From contig NHBH01000009.1 in assembly GCA_002168225.1 (NCBI GenBank), positions 691,609 through 755,608 on the forward strand: a DNA stretch of 64,000 bases, given 5' to 3'. Source of the stretch: Micavibrio sp. TMED2 (lineage in GTDB: Bacteria; Pseudomonadota; Alphaproteobacteria; TMED2). The notes under the pieces were generated by a model. It did no database searches and had not been told where the DNA came from. It saw only the letters and a list, made by a program, of their open reading frames with translations. Position 1 is the first letter of the stretch, and the number at the start of each line of letters is the position of its first letter. Positions 1 through 7,019 of this stretch are shown here, piece after piece. Made by a program: the position numbers and the translations under genes.

Positions 1-571
1 GGGAGCCGAGGTCCATATCACTTGCCGCAGGATCACAACGCCCCAAACGCGCAGGCAGTTCTCCACAATACTTTTCTTCCATGTTCTCGGTGCGAGCCCT
101 GGCATTCGCCGTCGCTGATCCTGCCGTATCCGTGGTCATATTGCGGAGCTGCATGTCATTGGCTTCGCTGAGCTGACGACGAATCTGCAATGATCCCAAG
201 CTTTTGGGGCCACTCCGGGTGGTTGCATCATATGAGATGCATGGATCATGGGTGTATGTGAAGCCATTGAGGATTTCATGGCGGGCTTCATATCGTGCCA
301 GTTGGGTATATTCGCTGTTTTGCTGTGTAACGACCTCGGCATTGCTCGATGCCTGCGCGGAAAGGCTGGCATTGAGGGCGCCGAATGACTGGCTGATCAT
401 CAGGGTCAGCATACCGAAGCCGGCACCGATGGCACCGGTGGAGGTGGCAACCGTACTGGCATAGGCCGGTGGCAGACATCCGCAGGCCTGTGCGGTGCCG
501 GGCACCATGGTAATGGCAGTGCCGGCAAGAAGCGACGATGCGATAGCGGCTGCGCCAATAGTCCGTTTCAT
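1..571 (-). CDS. Exported protein of the T4SS cluster, 3' end beyond window
   Basis: The gene starts at 571 and runs off the left edge after 190 codons. ATG 571 is preferred over the in-frame ATG at 577, because a run of five G lies 8 nt before it but only 2 nt before the other. The N-terminus is a clear Sec signal peptide (basic MKR, hydrophobic core, cleavage after GTAQA), followed by CGC and a weakly hydrophobic Gly/Ala stretch at about residues 35-60. The rest is polar, with Gln/Asn/Glu-rich, probably helical segments and several Cys that could form periplasmic disulfides. It is the last visible gene of a minus-strand run with two other exported proteins, close to DotA, DotL and DotM homologues, so a periplasmic or envelope part of the secretion machine is likely. 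I do not recognise the family. The layout loosely recalls VirB5-like pilus-associated proteins, which is inference only. Confidence 0.75.
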   Translation of the reverse strand, partial: MKRTIGAAAIASSLLAGTAITMVPGTAQACGCLPPAYASTVATSTGAIGAGFGMLTLMISQSFGALNASLSAQASSNAEVVTQQNSEYTQLARYEARHEILNGFTYTHDPCISYDATTRSGPKSLGSLQIRRQLSEANDMQLRNMTTDTAGSATANARARTENMEEKYCGELPARLGRCDPAASDMDLGS

Positions 572-613
572 GCTCATATCCCCCAATACTCTTCTATACC
601 TGTTCAATTCCAA

Positions 614-638
614 GGCTCCGGTGCCATAGCCCGGAACC
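614..638. other. Intercistronic hairpin
   Basis: Arms ggctccgg (614-621) and ccggaacc (631-638) pair over 8 positions, with one G-U wobble in the minus-strand RNA, around a 9-nt loop. It lies in the 75-nt gap between the stop of the 647-1195 gene and the start at 571. No T-run follows in the direction of transcription, so mRNA stabilisation or processing is more likely than termination. Confidence 0.4.
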
Positions 639-646
639 GTTAAGTT

Positions 647-1195
647 TTATGGTCTGATAATCGGTGTCTGGATGTAGGTCTGGTCAACCGGTGACACCAG
701 TTCCATCGAGATATTGCCACCCGGAACGCCGCTGCCACGTGTGATGCCAACGCTTACGCCGCCGGTAATCCAGTCGCTATATGTATTGCCGAAGATTTCG
801 ATCGGGATATCCGGCAACTGGAATTGAGCATTCAACTGCGACAGAATCGCGTCCCATTTCGATTGGATCTGCTGGCACAGCTGATCGATGATCTGGCTAA
901 GCAGGGCACTGAAATCGGGCCAGGTCAGCATCAGGCCAATATTCATGGCAATGTTCATCAACTGATCAAGGCAATCCACAACCTGCTTCACATGCTTCGG
1001 ATTTGGCAGTGCATCGCGGGCTGATTGCACAAACTGGTCTTTCGCGTGCTCAACCAGACGTTCCACATGGTCGCAAATTTCCGGAATACAGGGGTCGAAA
1101 TCGGCTGCCCGTGACTGTTGCGGGGCCATGACAATAACGCCGGCAACCAGCGTACAGATGGTTAGGCCCAACAGGCGAATAAACATCTTATTCAT
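647..1195 (-). CDS. Exported T4SS-cluster protein, paralogue of next gene
   Basis: 182 aa from ATG 1195, chosen over the longer reading because a five-G run lies 7 nt upstream. A signal peptide (MNKMFIRLLG then a hydrophobic core, cleavage after QQSRA) makes it periplasmic or surface exposed. It is a diverged copy of the protein at 1285-1881. Both share a Cys pair (DPCIPEIC here), the block PKHVKQVVDCL, an amphipathic middle with a Trp and a conserved Cys, the pattern QLP-I-IFGN, a Gly-rich GGVSVGITRG stretch, and a C-terminus of the form PV-T-P-I-P. The conserved Cys residues suggest disulfides. I do not know the family. Position suggests a structural or pilus-associated secretion component; a surface adhesin is the main alternative. 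Confidence 0.75.
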   Translation of the reverse strand: MNKMFIRLLGLTICTLVAGVIVMAPQQSRAADFDPCIPEICDHVERLVEHAKDQFVQSARDALPNPKHVKQVVDCLDQLMNIAMNIGLMLTWPDFSALLSQIIDQLCQQIQSKWDAILSQLNAQFQLPDIPIEIFGNTYSDWITGGVSVGITRGSGVPGGNISMELVSPVDQTYIQTPIIRP

Positions 1196-1246
1196 TTCAA
1201 AGCCCCCAACTTGGATCAATTCCGGTTTCTATCTCATTGATAGGAT

Positions 1247-1276
1247 GACCGGGGCCAACACATGTCGGTCCCGGTC
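1247..1276. other. Intercistronic hairpin
   Basis: Perfect 7-bp arms gaccggg (1247-1253) and cccggtc (1270-1276) with a 16-nt loop, in the 89-nt gap between the two paralogous exported-protein genes. No T-run follows on the minus strand. It could protect or process the transcript and set different levels for the two paralogues. Confidence 0.4.
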
Positions 1277-1284
1277 CCAAAAGC

Positions 1285-1881
1285 TTACGGTATAATGGAT
1301 GGTCTGGTGTAGCGGGTGGTGCCTACCGGTGTGTTCAGATCAATGCTGATCTCACCGGCCGGTGCACCGCGGACCAGGCCACCACTGATTGATCCGCCGA
1401 ACAACGTCACATCATTGCCGAAAATATTGGCTGTAATGTTTGGCAACTGGATATTTGCCTGAATCTCGCTGACGATCTTGTCAACAGCGCGGGTTGCCGC
1501 CTCGCAAGCCCGATTGATCAGGTCCGAGAGAATGTTTGAGAGCAGGGCAGTCCAGTTCAGACCAAAAATGGCGCTGACACTCAGGCCGACATTGAGCAGG
1601 TCAGTGAGGCAGTTCACAATCTGCTTCACATGCTTCGGCTCGACAAACCAGAGCGGGATCATCTCGATATATTTGGACACTGCCGCCTCAATACGGCTTT
1701 CCAGCTGTTGGCGCCGGTCTGCAGGGCATGGATCATTGCCGGACGGATAAAGATCCGCGAGACCGAGAGTAAAGTTGCCCTGGAATGACGTATCAAAAGC
1801 CTTCGCCTGTGATGGCGCCATGGCTGATAAAACAATCGTTACCATAGCCACTGCTATACCCAGCATCATACTGCGTAACAT
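1285..1881 (-). CDS. Exported T4SS-cluster protein, paralogue of 647-1195
   Basis: 198 aa with a signal peptide (MLRSMMLGIAVAMV..., cleavage near PSQAKA). It shares with the downstream gene the PKHVKQIVNCL block (about residue 82), a WTALLSNI segment, a conserved Cys in the LINRACEA region, the QLPNI-IFGN pattern, the GGSISGGLVRG stretch and a terminal PSIIP. The main difference is a longer N-terminal insert (FDTSFQGNFTLGLADLYPSG) between signal and first Cys. The stop of the preceding gene lies only 5 nt upstream, so the two are co-transcribed. The purine-rich run AGGGGGTAAGGA precedes the ATG. Function is unknown; a secreted or envelope part of the I-type T4SS is inferred from context. Confidence 0.75.
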   Translation of the reverse strand: MLRSMMLGIAVAMVTIVLSAMAPSQAKAFDTSFQGNFTLGLADLYPSGNDPCPADRRQQLESRIEAAVSKYIEMIPLWFVEPKHVKQIVNCLTDLLNVGLSVSAIFGLNWTALLSNILSDLINRACEAATRAVDKIVSEIQANIQLPNITANIFGNDVTLFGGSISGGLVRGAPAGEISIDLNTPVGTTRYTRPSIIP

Positions 1882-1886
1882 GATCC

Positions 1887-2354
1887 TTACCCCCTTTTGA
1901 TTGCGTCCTGGATCAACGCCAATCGCTCAACTGCAAAAACTTTATACATTAAATCAAGGCGCGCAAGATGTCTTAGCGAGTCCCGAACGACCCGTCCGGC
2001 CTGAATCGCGTTATCATCACCGCCATTGGGTGACAGGATATTGGCGGCGAGAGCGGCGCCATCCGTCCGCTCCTCGGCCATCCATGATAACAGGCGCAAT
2101 CTTGTTGATGCCTTCATATAGGCGAGGGAGACGCGGGCTGAGTCGACGAGCTCCTGGGTCGCGGCCAACTGGGCCAACTCGCCTTCTGGCAGCTCTTCGA
2201 GCGTTTCACCAAGTTCACGAACCGCGCTGTTCACGTCTTCGTCATCGGCAACCGGCCATGGCTCGGATTCCTCGAGATGGGACAGTGTGAGGGCCATATT
2301 CTCCCCCTTCTGATCCCAATAGTCGCTGATCGCCTGTTGATCGAGTTTTGGCAT
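1887..2354 (-). CDS. Cytosolic helical protein opening the T4SS minus-strand operon
   Basis: 155 aa from ATG 2354 (MPKLDQQAISDYW). A second in-frame ATG at 2297 (MALTLSHLEE) has a stronger ribosome site, AAGGGGGAG 3 nt upstream, and may be the true start, giving 136 aa. There is no signal peptide or membrane segment. The sequence is Glu/Leu/Ala-rich and acidic in the first half (ELGETLEELPEGELAQL), more mixed and basic at the end, and predicted all-helical. It is the first gene of the operon leading into the exported pair, 5 nt upstream of the next start. I do not recognise it. A cytosolic adaptor or chaperone for the secretion system is possible, without motif support. Confidence 0.65.
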   Translation of the reverse strand: MPKLDQQAISDYWDQKGENMALTLSHLEESEPWPVADDEDVNSAVRELGETLEELPEGELAQLAATQELVDSARVSLAYMKASTRLRLLSWMAEERTDGAALAANILSPNGGDDNAIQAGRVVRDSLRHLARLDLMYKVFAVERLALIQDAIKRG

Positions 2355-2405
2355 ATTCCGGCAACCCCCCAGTTGCACTGTCGTAGAAACTAACCCCTCA
2401 AACCC

Positions 2406-2417
2406 TGCTATATAGCA
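2406..2417. promoter_or_regulatory. 12-bp palindrome, candidate operator
   Basis: TGCTATATAGCA is self-complementary and lies 52 bp upstream of the start at 2354, where a promoter or dimeric regulator site would be expected. No known regulator consensus is matched. Confidence 0.35.
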
Positions 2418-2438
2418 TAGCTGCATTCATAAACTGGC

Positions 2439-2463
2439 ACATCATGTTTTTTGCGCATGATGT
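2439..2463. other. Inverted repeat acatcatg/catgatgt with T-tract
   Basis: Perfect 8-bp arms (2439-2446 and 2456-2463) around a 9-nt T-rich loop, followed on the plus strand by CTTTTT. The shape is that of a small plus-strand terminator, but no plus-strand gene lies upstream in this gap, so an operator or the end of a short leader RNA are alternatives. Confidence 0.35.
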
Positions 2464-2734
2464 CTTTTTAGCTATGAAAGTGCATCCCTCTTATACACAC
2501 GGAAAACCAAGCTTTTATCAAATCGTGCTTGCTCCTAAATTGTGTATCGTCTATGTTTATCACAAATTTTAGATAACTTGAAACGGTTTGGTGAAATATA
2601 ACTTGCCAAGGGGTTTCAAAACCGGGTTAAAATAAAGTGTCGCATAAGTGGATGGGCTTGAAAGTTTATTACATTTTTGTGACACGGGATATTCAGGTGG
2701 ATTGTTTTCGTGAACTGGCTGGGGGGCCAATAAC

Positions 2735-3250
2735 GTGAGTGCACAAGCAACAGCAGTAAATGACGGCATGGCGCAGTCTCCGGAATTGGGGGCACCGCGT
2801 TCCACGCAGGTGGCTGCAATGCACCGTGATGTGAATGCTGCCATTCCGGGCGGGCTTGCACGGTTGCAGGCATCCCTTAAGATCGGGGCGCCTGCCAATA
2901 CTGCTACCGGACCCAAGTCCGATGCGCCTGCTCCGGGCATGCAGCAACAGCACAAACATGAAGACCCGAATCAGGAGGAAGCAAATGAATTTGCAACCTT
3001 CGCGATGATGGCTGGGGGGGCGGCGATCGGCGGCCCGGCTGGTCTTGCCATGAAGGTGGGCGCTGAAGCTGCTCATGCCAAAGAAGCAATGGGTGGCAGC
3101 GGCCAGCAACAAAATCCGGGCGAGGGCATGTACCAGACACGCGATGGCCGCATGTCCATGGACCCGTCTGCACAGTTCAAGGCACCGGCGCCAAGTCGGC
3201 CTGCACCTGATCGTCAGGAACGGCAGACCATGAGATTTGGAATGAGATGA
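2735..3250 (+). CDS. Small low-complexity protein upstream of dotA
   Basis: 171 aa from a GTG at 2735, with six G 8 nt upstream. There is no signal peptide. The N-terminal half is Ala/Pro/Gln-rich and polar. A hydrophobic small-residue helix lies at about residues 84-108 (FATFAMMAGGAAIGGPAGLA) and could insert in or lie on a membrane. The tail is Gln/Pro/Arg-rich and basic (RPAPDRQERQTMRFGMR). The gene precedes the DotA homologue on the same strand by about 150 nt. I do not recognise it. A substrate, chaperone or accessory membrane factor of the secretion system are all possible. Confidence 0.65.
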   Translation: MSAQATAVNDGMAQSPELGAPRSTQVAAMHRDVNAAIPGGLARLQASLKIGAPANTATGPKSDAPAPGMQQQHKHEDPNQEEANEFATFAMMAGGAAIGGPAGLAMKVGAEAAHAKEAMGGSGQQQNPGEGMYQTRDGRMSMDPSAQFKAPAPSRPAPDRQERQTMRFGMR

Positions 3251-3291
3251 TATGATGCAGACAGAAGCATCAGAGCAATAAAGCGACTACA

Positions 3292-3319
3292 CTGAGCCGA
3301 AGGGGGATTTTTGGCTCAG
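3292..3319. other. Hairpin between the 171-aa gene and dotA
   Basis: Arms ctgagcc (3292-3298) and ggctcag (3313-3319), 7 bp with a 14-nt loop, followed by a second short stem ggcctt/aaggct. No clean T-run follows, so it may attenuate transcription between 2735-3250 and dotA rather than end it. Confidence 0.35.
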
Positions 3320-3402
3320 ATCGGCCTTTTGGAAGGCTGTTATACGACGGATTTACCCGGCTCATGCAAGTTTTTGAAGAGCCAGAATCGGGAGTGGGGG
3401 TT

Positions 3403-6132
3403 ATGGACAAATATGTTCAGTACATGTTGGTAATCGCTTTGGCGATGGTGGCTGTTGCGCTGCCAGAGATCGCCTGGGCGTCCGAAGATCCATGCGCGGG
3501 CGTGCTGTTCTGCGTGACAGAGAAGGATATCTCTGCCAACTGGATCAAGGCGGCATTCCCTGATCTGGTAAATCTTGGCGGTACGCCGCCTGAAGATGCC
3601 CCGACCGGTCCATCCACCCTGATGGGGGAAGCGCTCAAGGTGCTGAACTCGGGTGCGTTGGCCGTCGGCTCCCTTGTCCTCACCTACAAGCTGTTTGCCG
3701 GTATTGTGCAAACCGCGAATGACGGTGAGGTTCTTGGCAAGCGCTGGTCAACCCTCTGGGGTCCGGTCCGTGTTGCCGGTTCTGCCGCTCTGATCGTGCC
3801 AACCGCAAGCGGTTATTGTCTGGCACAGGCTTTGGTTGTGAGCATTGCCCTGACTGGTGTTGGGCTTGCCAATACCGTGTGGAACCGCACGGTTGACGGT
3901 ATGTTGACATCCAGCGGCAGTCTGATTGCCCCGGCAGCATATGGTCATTACGAAAGTATTGCCGAGCAGGTATTTGCCAATAACATGTGTCTCCATATGG
4001 CCAATTATTACATCATTGGTCTGGCTGCCGGCGGTAGCGATGATTTCGATCTGGGCGAGCTAGATGCAGATAGCTGGGGCGGTGGTGCGCAAGGTTGGGC
4101 CTGGGCTAACGGCGGGACCAATCTGTACAGTGCTTCTGCTGGGGCGACTGAAATCTTCCCTTCCAACCCATTGTTTTATCGTCATGCCGAATGGCTTGAT
4201 GGCGGTGATGTCGGGCGTGGCAGCCATGAACTCGGATGGACCCCTGTTGGTCGCGGTTCTGCTGGCTTCCTGAACAGGTGGTTTGGTACCGAAATCCGTA
4301 AAAATGCTTGCGGTGCCATGGTTATCAACACCGGTCGTTTTGCCGAAACCGGTACCAGCTTCTTCCGTCAGGCATTCAACTGGTTGTCTGGCAACAGCAG
4401 CGCCGAGGAGACTGCCGAAGCTACCCTGCAATCAGAGATCCGGGCTTTGGCGAACAATATTGCCGTTCAATACGCCAATCCTCTTCGTGATCTTGCGAAA
4501 CAATTTGATCCGGTGACAGCCAGAATTTCTGGTGAAATCATCAGTCGCCATGTCATGCCTGCAGATCGTACAACTCTCGATGCATTGCGGAATGATGTGA
4601 GCGCACGGCTGAGAACCGAAGGGGTTGCTCTTCTGAATGCAAGCTATACTTATGGCAATGCAATTCGCACCAACGTACAGAATGTCGTTCAATCAACCTT
4701 TGGTACCGGTGATACTGAAGGCACAGCGCTTGCGAATGAATTCCGTGCCCTTGCAAAAGATGGCGGCTGGGTCGTTGCTGGCGAATGGTTCCTTCAGTTG
4801 ATGAAGCTGAACGGCGTTATGCAGAATATGATGTCTCTGCAGCCGGTTGAGCCTACCGATGTCATGGATATCAACGCGATCTGTAAAGCCGTTGGTAACG
4901 AACATGTACTGGCATTCTGGAGCAGTGGTTGCGACAGCGATACCGAAGCTGCTTTCCGTGAAGCGATGCAGTATGTGGAAACATACTACAAAAACGCCAT
5001 CCTCGAGGTTGGCCGTACAGGTGTCTATGACGGCACCACCCAGGCTCAATATCAGGAGCGTCTCGCACGTGTGATGGGTACAAGCAATGAGCTTGAGGCT
5101 GCCAATGACACTGCTGAGTATCGTGTCGCCACTATGGTTGTTACGCCATTCACGGGGTTCCTTGGTGGGCTCTTTGGTGGTGCAACCTGGGGTGAGTTGA
5201 TTGGGTCCGCTTTCGGTACAGCTTCACTCGTTGCTGCAGCTGGTGATGAGGACACGGTTAATGGTGCTATGGCAGCAGGTGGTGAAATACTCCTGCGCGA
5301 GAGCGGTCTTATCCTGGACTCCGGTTCAACCAACCCGATATCGGCTGTGATTGGTCTGGGTCGTGCATTGTGGTCAAACGGCATGATTATCATGCTGGCT
5401 GCCGACAGTGGTGGTAAGACACTGGGTGATACAGCAGCGGTGTTTGCTGTGGCTGGTGATGATTACATGCGGTCCGCTGCGGTTTCCGGTCTGGTTGAAA
5501 CCATGCGTCCACTGGGTGAAAACATCCTCGGCATGTTCCGGTCAATTGGCCAGATGATGCTGTTCCCGGGTTTGCTGCTTGGGTACATCTTCCCGTTCCT
5601 GCCATGGCTTCTGTGGATTGGCGGTCTTGTGGGCTGGTTCATCCTGGTGATCGAAGCGGTTGTCGCGGCACCACTCTGGGCGCTTGCACATATGCGCATG
5701 GATGGTGAAGGCATCATGGGGCCAGCTGGCCAACAGGGCTACATGCTGGCTCTGAGCCTGCTCCTGCGTCCGGCGCTGATGATTATCGGTATGCTGGCGG
5801 GCATGATGCTGATCTATATCTTCGTACCATTCCTCGGTATGAGCATCGGATCAACCATGACGCTTGCTCAAAGCTCCGGTGCACCTGCCGACCTGATGAG
5901 CACGGTTATTACCACGGCTCTGATGGCATTCGTGACAGTTGTCACCTGCTATAAAGCCTTTGGTCTAATCAATGATCTGCCTGATCGTGTCTTGCGCTGG
6001 ATTGGTTCCGGTAGCGGCGGTGCCGGTGAGGATGAGTTCAAGTCTGGTGCATTTGCAATCATCCAGACCGGGGCAATCACCTCCGCCGTATCCTCGGCAT
6101 CCGGTAAGGTTGACAAGCACGAAGGCAGCTAA
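3403..6132 (+). CDS. dotA: DotA/TraY-family polytopic T4SS protein
   Basis: 909 aa from ATG 3403, chosen because GGAGTGGGGG ends 2 nt before it and a clean signal peptide follows (MDKYVQYMLV..., cleavage near EIAWA). Two hydrophobic segments lie at about residues 75-102 and 121-160, then a long polar periplasmic region of about 550 residues. A C-terminal membrane domain follows (about 710-765, 780-815, 835-865) with the family pattern FPFLPWLLWIGGLVGW, then EAVVAAPLWALAHM, GEG and LLLRPALMIIGM, and finally DLPDRVLRWIG. These are hallmarks of DotA (Legionella) and TraY (IncI plasmids), inner-membrane proteins required by I-type secretion systems. Length is between TraY and Legionella DotA. A perfect terminator follows 20 nt after the stop, so the unit ends here. 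Codon usage seems more T-ending than in the flagellar genes, possibly a trace of transfer. Confidence 0.9.
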   Translation: MDKYVQYMLVIALAMVAVALPEIAWASEDPCAGVLFCVTEKDISANWIKAAFPDLVNLGGTPPEDAPTGPSTLMGEALKVLNSGALAVGSLVLTYKLFAGIVQTANDGEVLGKRWSTLWGPVRVAGSAALIVPTASGYCLAQALVVSIALTGVGLANTVWNRTVDGMLTSSGSLIAPAAYGHYESIAEQVFANNMCLHMANYYIIGLAAGGSDDFDLGELDADSWGGGAQGWAWANGGTNLYSASAGATEIFPSNPLFYRHAEWLDGGDVGRGSHELGWTPVGRGSAGFLNRWFGTEIRKNACGAMVINTGRFAETGTSFFRQAFNWLSGNSSAEETAEATLQSEIRALANNIAVQYANPLRDLAKQFDPVTARISGEIISRHVMPADRTTLDALRNDVSARLRTEGVALLNASYTYGNAIRTNVQNVVQSTFGTGDTEGTALANEFRALAKDGGWVVAGEWFLQLMKLNGVMQNMMSLQPVEPTDVMDINAICKAVGNEHVLAFWSSGCDSDTEAAFREAMQYVETYYKNAILEVGRTGVYDGTTQAQYQERLARVMGTSNELEAANDTAEYRVATMVVTPFTGFLGGLFGGATWGELIGSAFGTASLVAAAGDEDTVNGAMAAGGEILLRESGLILDSGSTNPISAVIGLGRALWSNGMIIMLAADSGGKTLGDTAAVFAVAGDDYMRSAAVSGLVETMRPLGENILGMFRSIGQMMLFPGLLLGYIFPFLPWLLWIGGLVGWFILVIEAVVAAPLWALAHMRMDGEGIMGPAGQQGYMLALSLLLRPALMIIGMLAGMMLIYIFVPFLGMSIGSTMTLAQSSGAPADLMSTVITTALMAFVTVVTCYKAFGLINDLPDRVLRWIGSGSGGAGEDEFKSGAFAIIQTGAITSAVSSASGKVDKHEGS

Positions 6133-6152
6133 GCCAGGCAGTCTAATAAAAG

Positions 6153-6183
6153 AAAAATGGGGCCCGTACGGGCCCCATTTTTT
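6153..6183 (+). terminator. Rho-independent terminator after dotA
   Basis: A perfect 22-nt palindrome (6157-6178, atggggcccg and its complement) is preceded by an A-run and followed by six T. It works on paper in both directions, but only the plus strand has a gene ending nearby. Confidence 0.9.
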
Positions 6184-6290
6184 GTGTCATGATACTGGGT
6201 ATCTAAGGGCTTGCTTGACGATCCGATTGTGTTTTTCATTAACTTCACGCATATCTTGAACAGGTGTTTGGCAACGGAAGTTGAAAATAG

Positions 6291-6707
6291 ATGGTGATTG
6301 AAGCGGCAATGGTTGGCGGTGCGACAGCAGCAGTGATTGTGATAATCACTGGTGTTGCTGTATGGCTGCTTCGTCTGTGGCTGCAACGCCAGCGGTATCA
6401 GGATGATCTCGGTGGCGGTCATCGCAGCCGTGACGATGCCGTGGTCTATGAACGCTATGCCCGTGGGCGCCGAATCCATTGGGACTGGGATCGCCATAGC
6501 GGCAGCAGTTCCAAGGGCTATTCCGAGATCAACAAAGGGCCAGATCGTCCGGCACGTTCACGCATGGCGGGGAAGGTCGGTCTCGCCAACCGTAGCGAGC
6601 GTGGCTTCAGTGACTGGAAGACCGATCACATTGTCAGCCGTATTGCCGGTCGCCGTGATGCCCAGAAGGTAAAGACCAAGCCGGTCAGAAAGCCCAAGCC
6701 CCGGTAA
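6291..6707 (+). CDS. Small bitopic membrane protein with basic tail
   Basis: 138 aa. One membrane segment at residues 5-28 (MVGGATAAVIVIITGVAVWL) is followed by a strongly basic, Arg/Lys/Ser-rich cytoplasmic tail ending KPVRKPKPR. The initiating ATG at 6291 has GGAAG about 11 nt upstream. The competing frame at 6352-6672 has a less protein-like composition and no recognisable ribosome site. It lies between dotA and the convergent dotL gene, after a terminator, so it probably has its own promoter. I do not recognise it. A small inner-membrane accessory of the secretion system is the simplest guess. Confidence 0.55.
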   Translation: MVIEAAMVGGATAAVIVIITGVAVWLLRLWLQRQRYQDDLGGGHRSRDDAVVYERYARGRRIHWDWDRHSGSSSKGYSEINKGPDRPARSRMAGKVGLANRSERGFSDWKTDHIVSRIAGRRDAQKVKTKPVRKPKPR

Positions 6708-7019
6708 GCTATGTTGAGCGGGATAGTGGGCTTTCGCTGATACCGTGACAGCCTGATGCAGCGGTTGCCGGATCATTGTTTCTCTGAACCCGTTGATACG
6801 CAGGGCGCCACAGCCAGCCGGTGAAATGCAGGCTAGGCCTCCCTCGGGCAACGCTCTAAGAAACTATCTTCTACATGTCTCACACAAGCGCTGTGACGCG
6901 CGACTGTAGCTGCTGCTGGTGGCTGGGGTGAGGAGCAGGGCATGTGTCCGGGCGCCTAACAGAAACCCCCTCAGGCATATGCCGTGAGGGGGCTTGCTAT
7001 TACGGATTGTCACTCAGGC
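6708..7019. other. Non-coding convergent gap
   Basis: This stretch lies between the plus-strand gene ending at 6707 and the dotL homologue ending at 7020. Apart from the terminator at 6966-6992 I see no gene, promoter or repeat in it. Confidence 0.6.
6966..6992. terminator. Terminator downstream of dotL, possibly bidirectional
   Basis: Outer arms ccccctca (6966-6973) and tgaggggg (6985-6992) enclose the inner palindrome ggcatatgcc. On the minus strand the stem is followed by TTTCT, which suits the end of the dotL transcript. It may also stop plus-strand readthrough from 6291-6707. Confidence 0.75.

Larger units (their letters stand above)
2355..2734. promoter_or_regulatory. AT-rich divergent control region
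   Basis: This 380-nt non-coding stretch separates the minus-strand operon starting at 2354 from the plus-strand gene at 2735, and is much more AT-rich than its surroundings. It holds a perfect 12-bp palindrome TGCTATATAGCA (2406-2417), an inverted repeat acatcatg/catgatgt (2439-2463), and a weak plus-strand promoter candidate TTGCCA (2603-2608) with TAAAAT (2628-2633) at a long 19-nt spacing. It probably contains promoters for both directions, but no -35/-10 pair is convincing. Confidence 0.5.

Noticed and set aside
6352..6672. 106-codon frame inside 6291-6707
   Set aside because: The 6291 frame has a clear membrane helix and basic tail; this one has no ribosome site and improbable composition.
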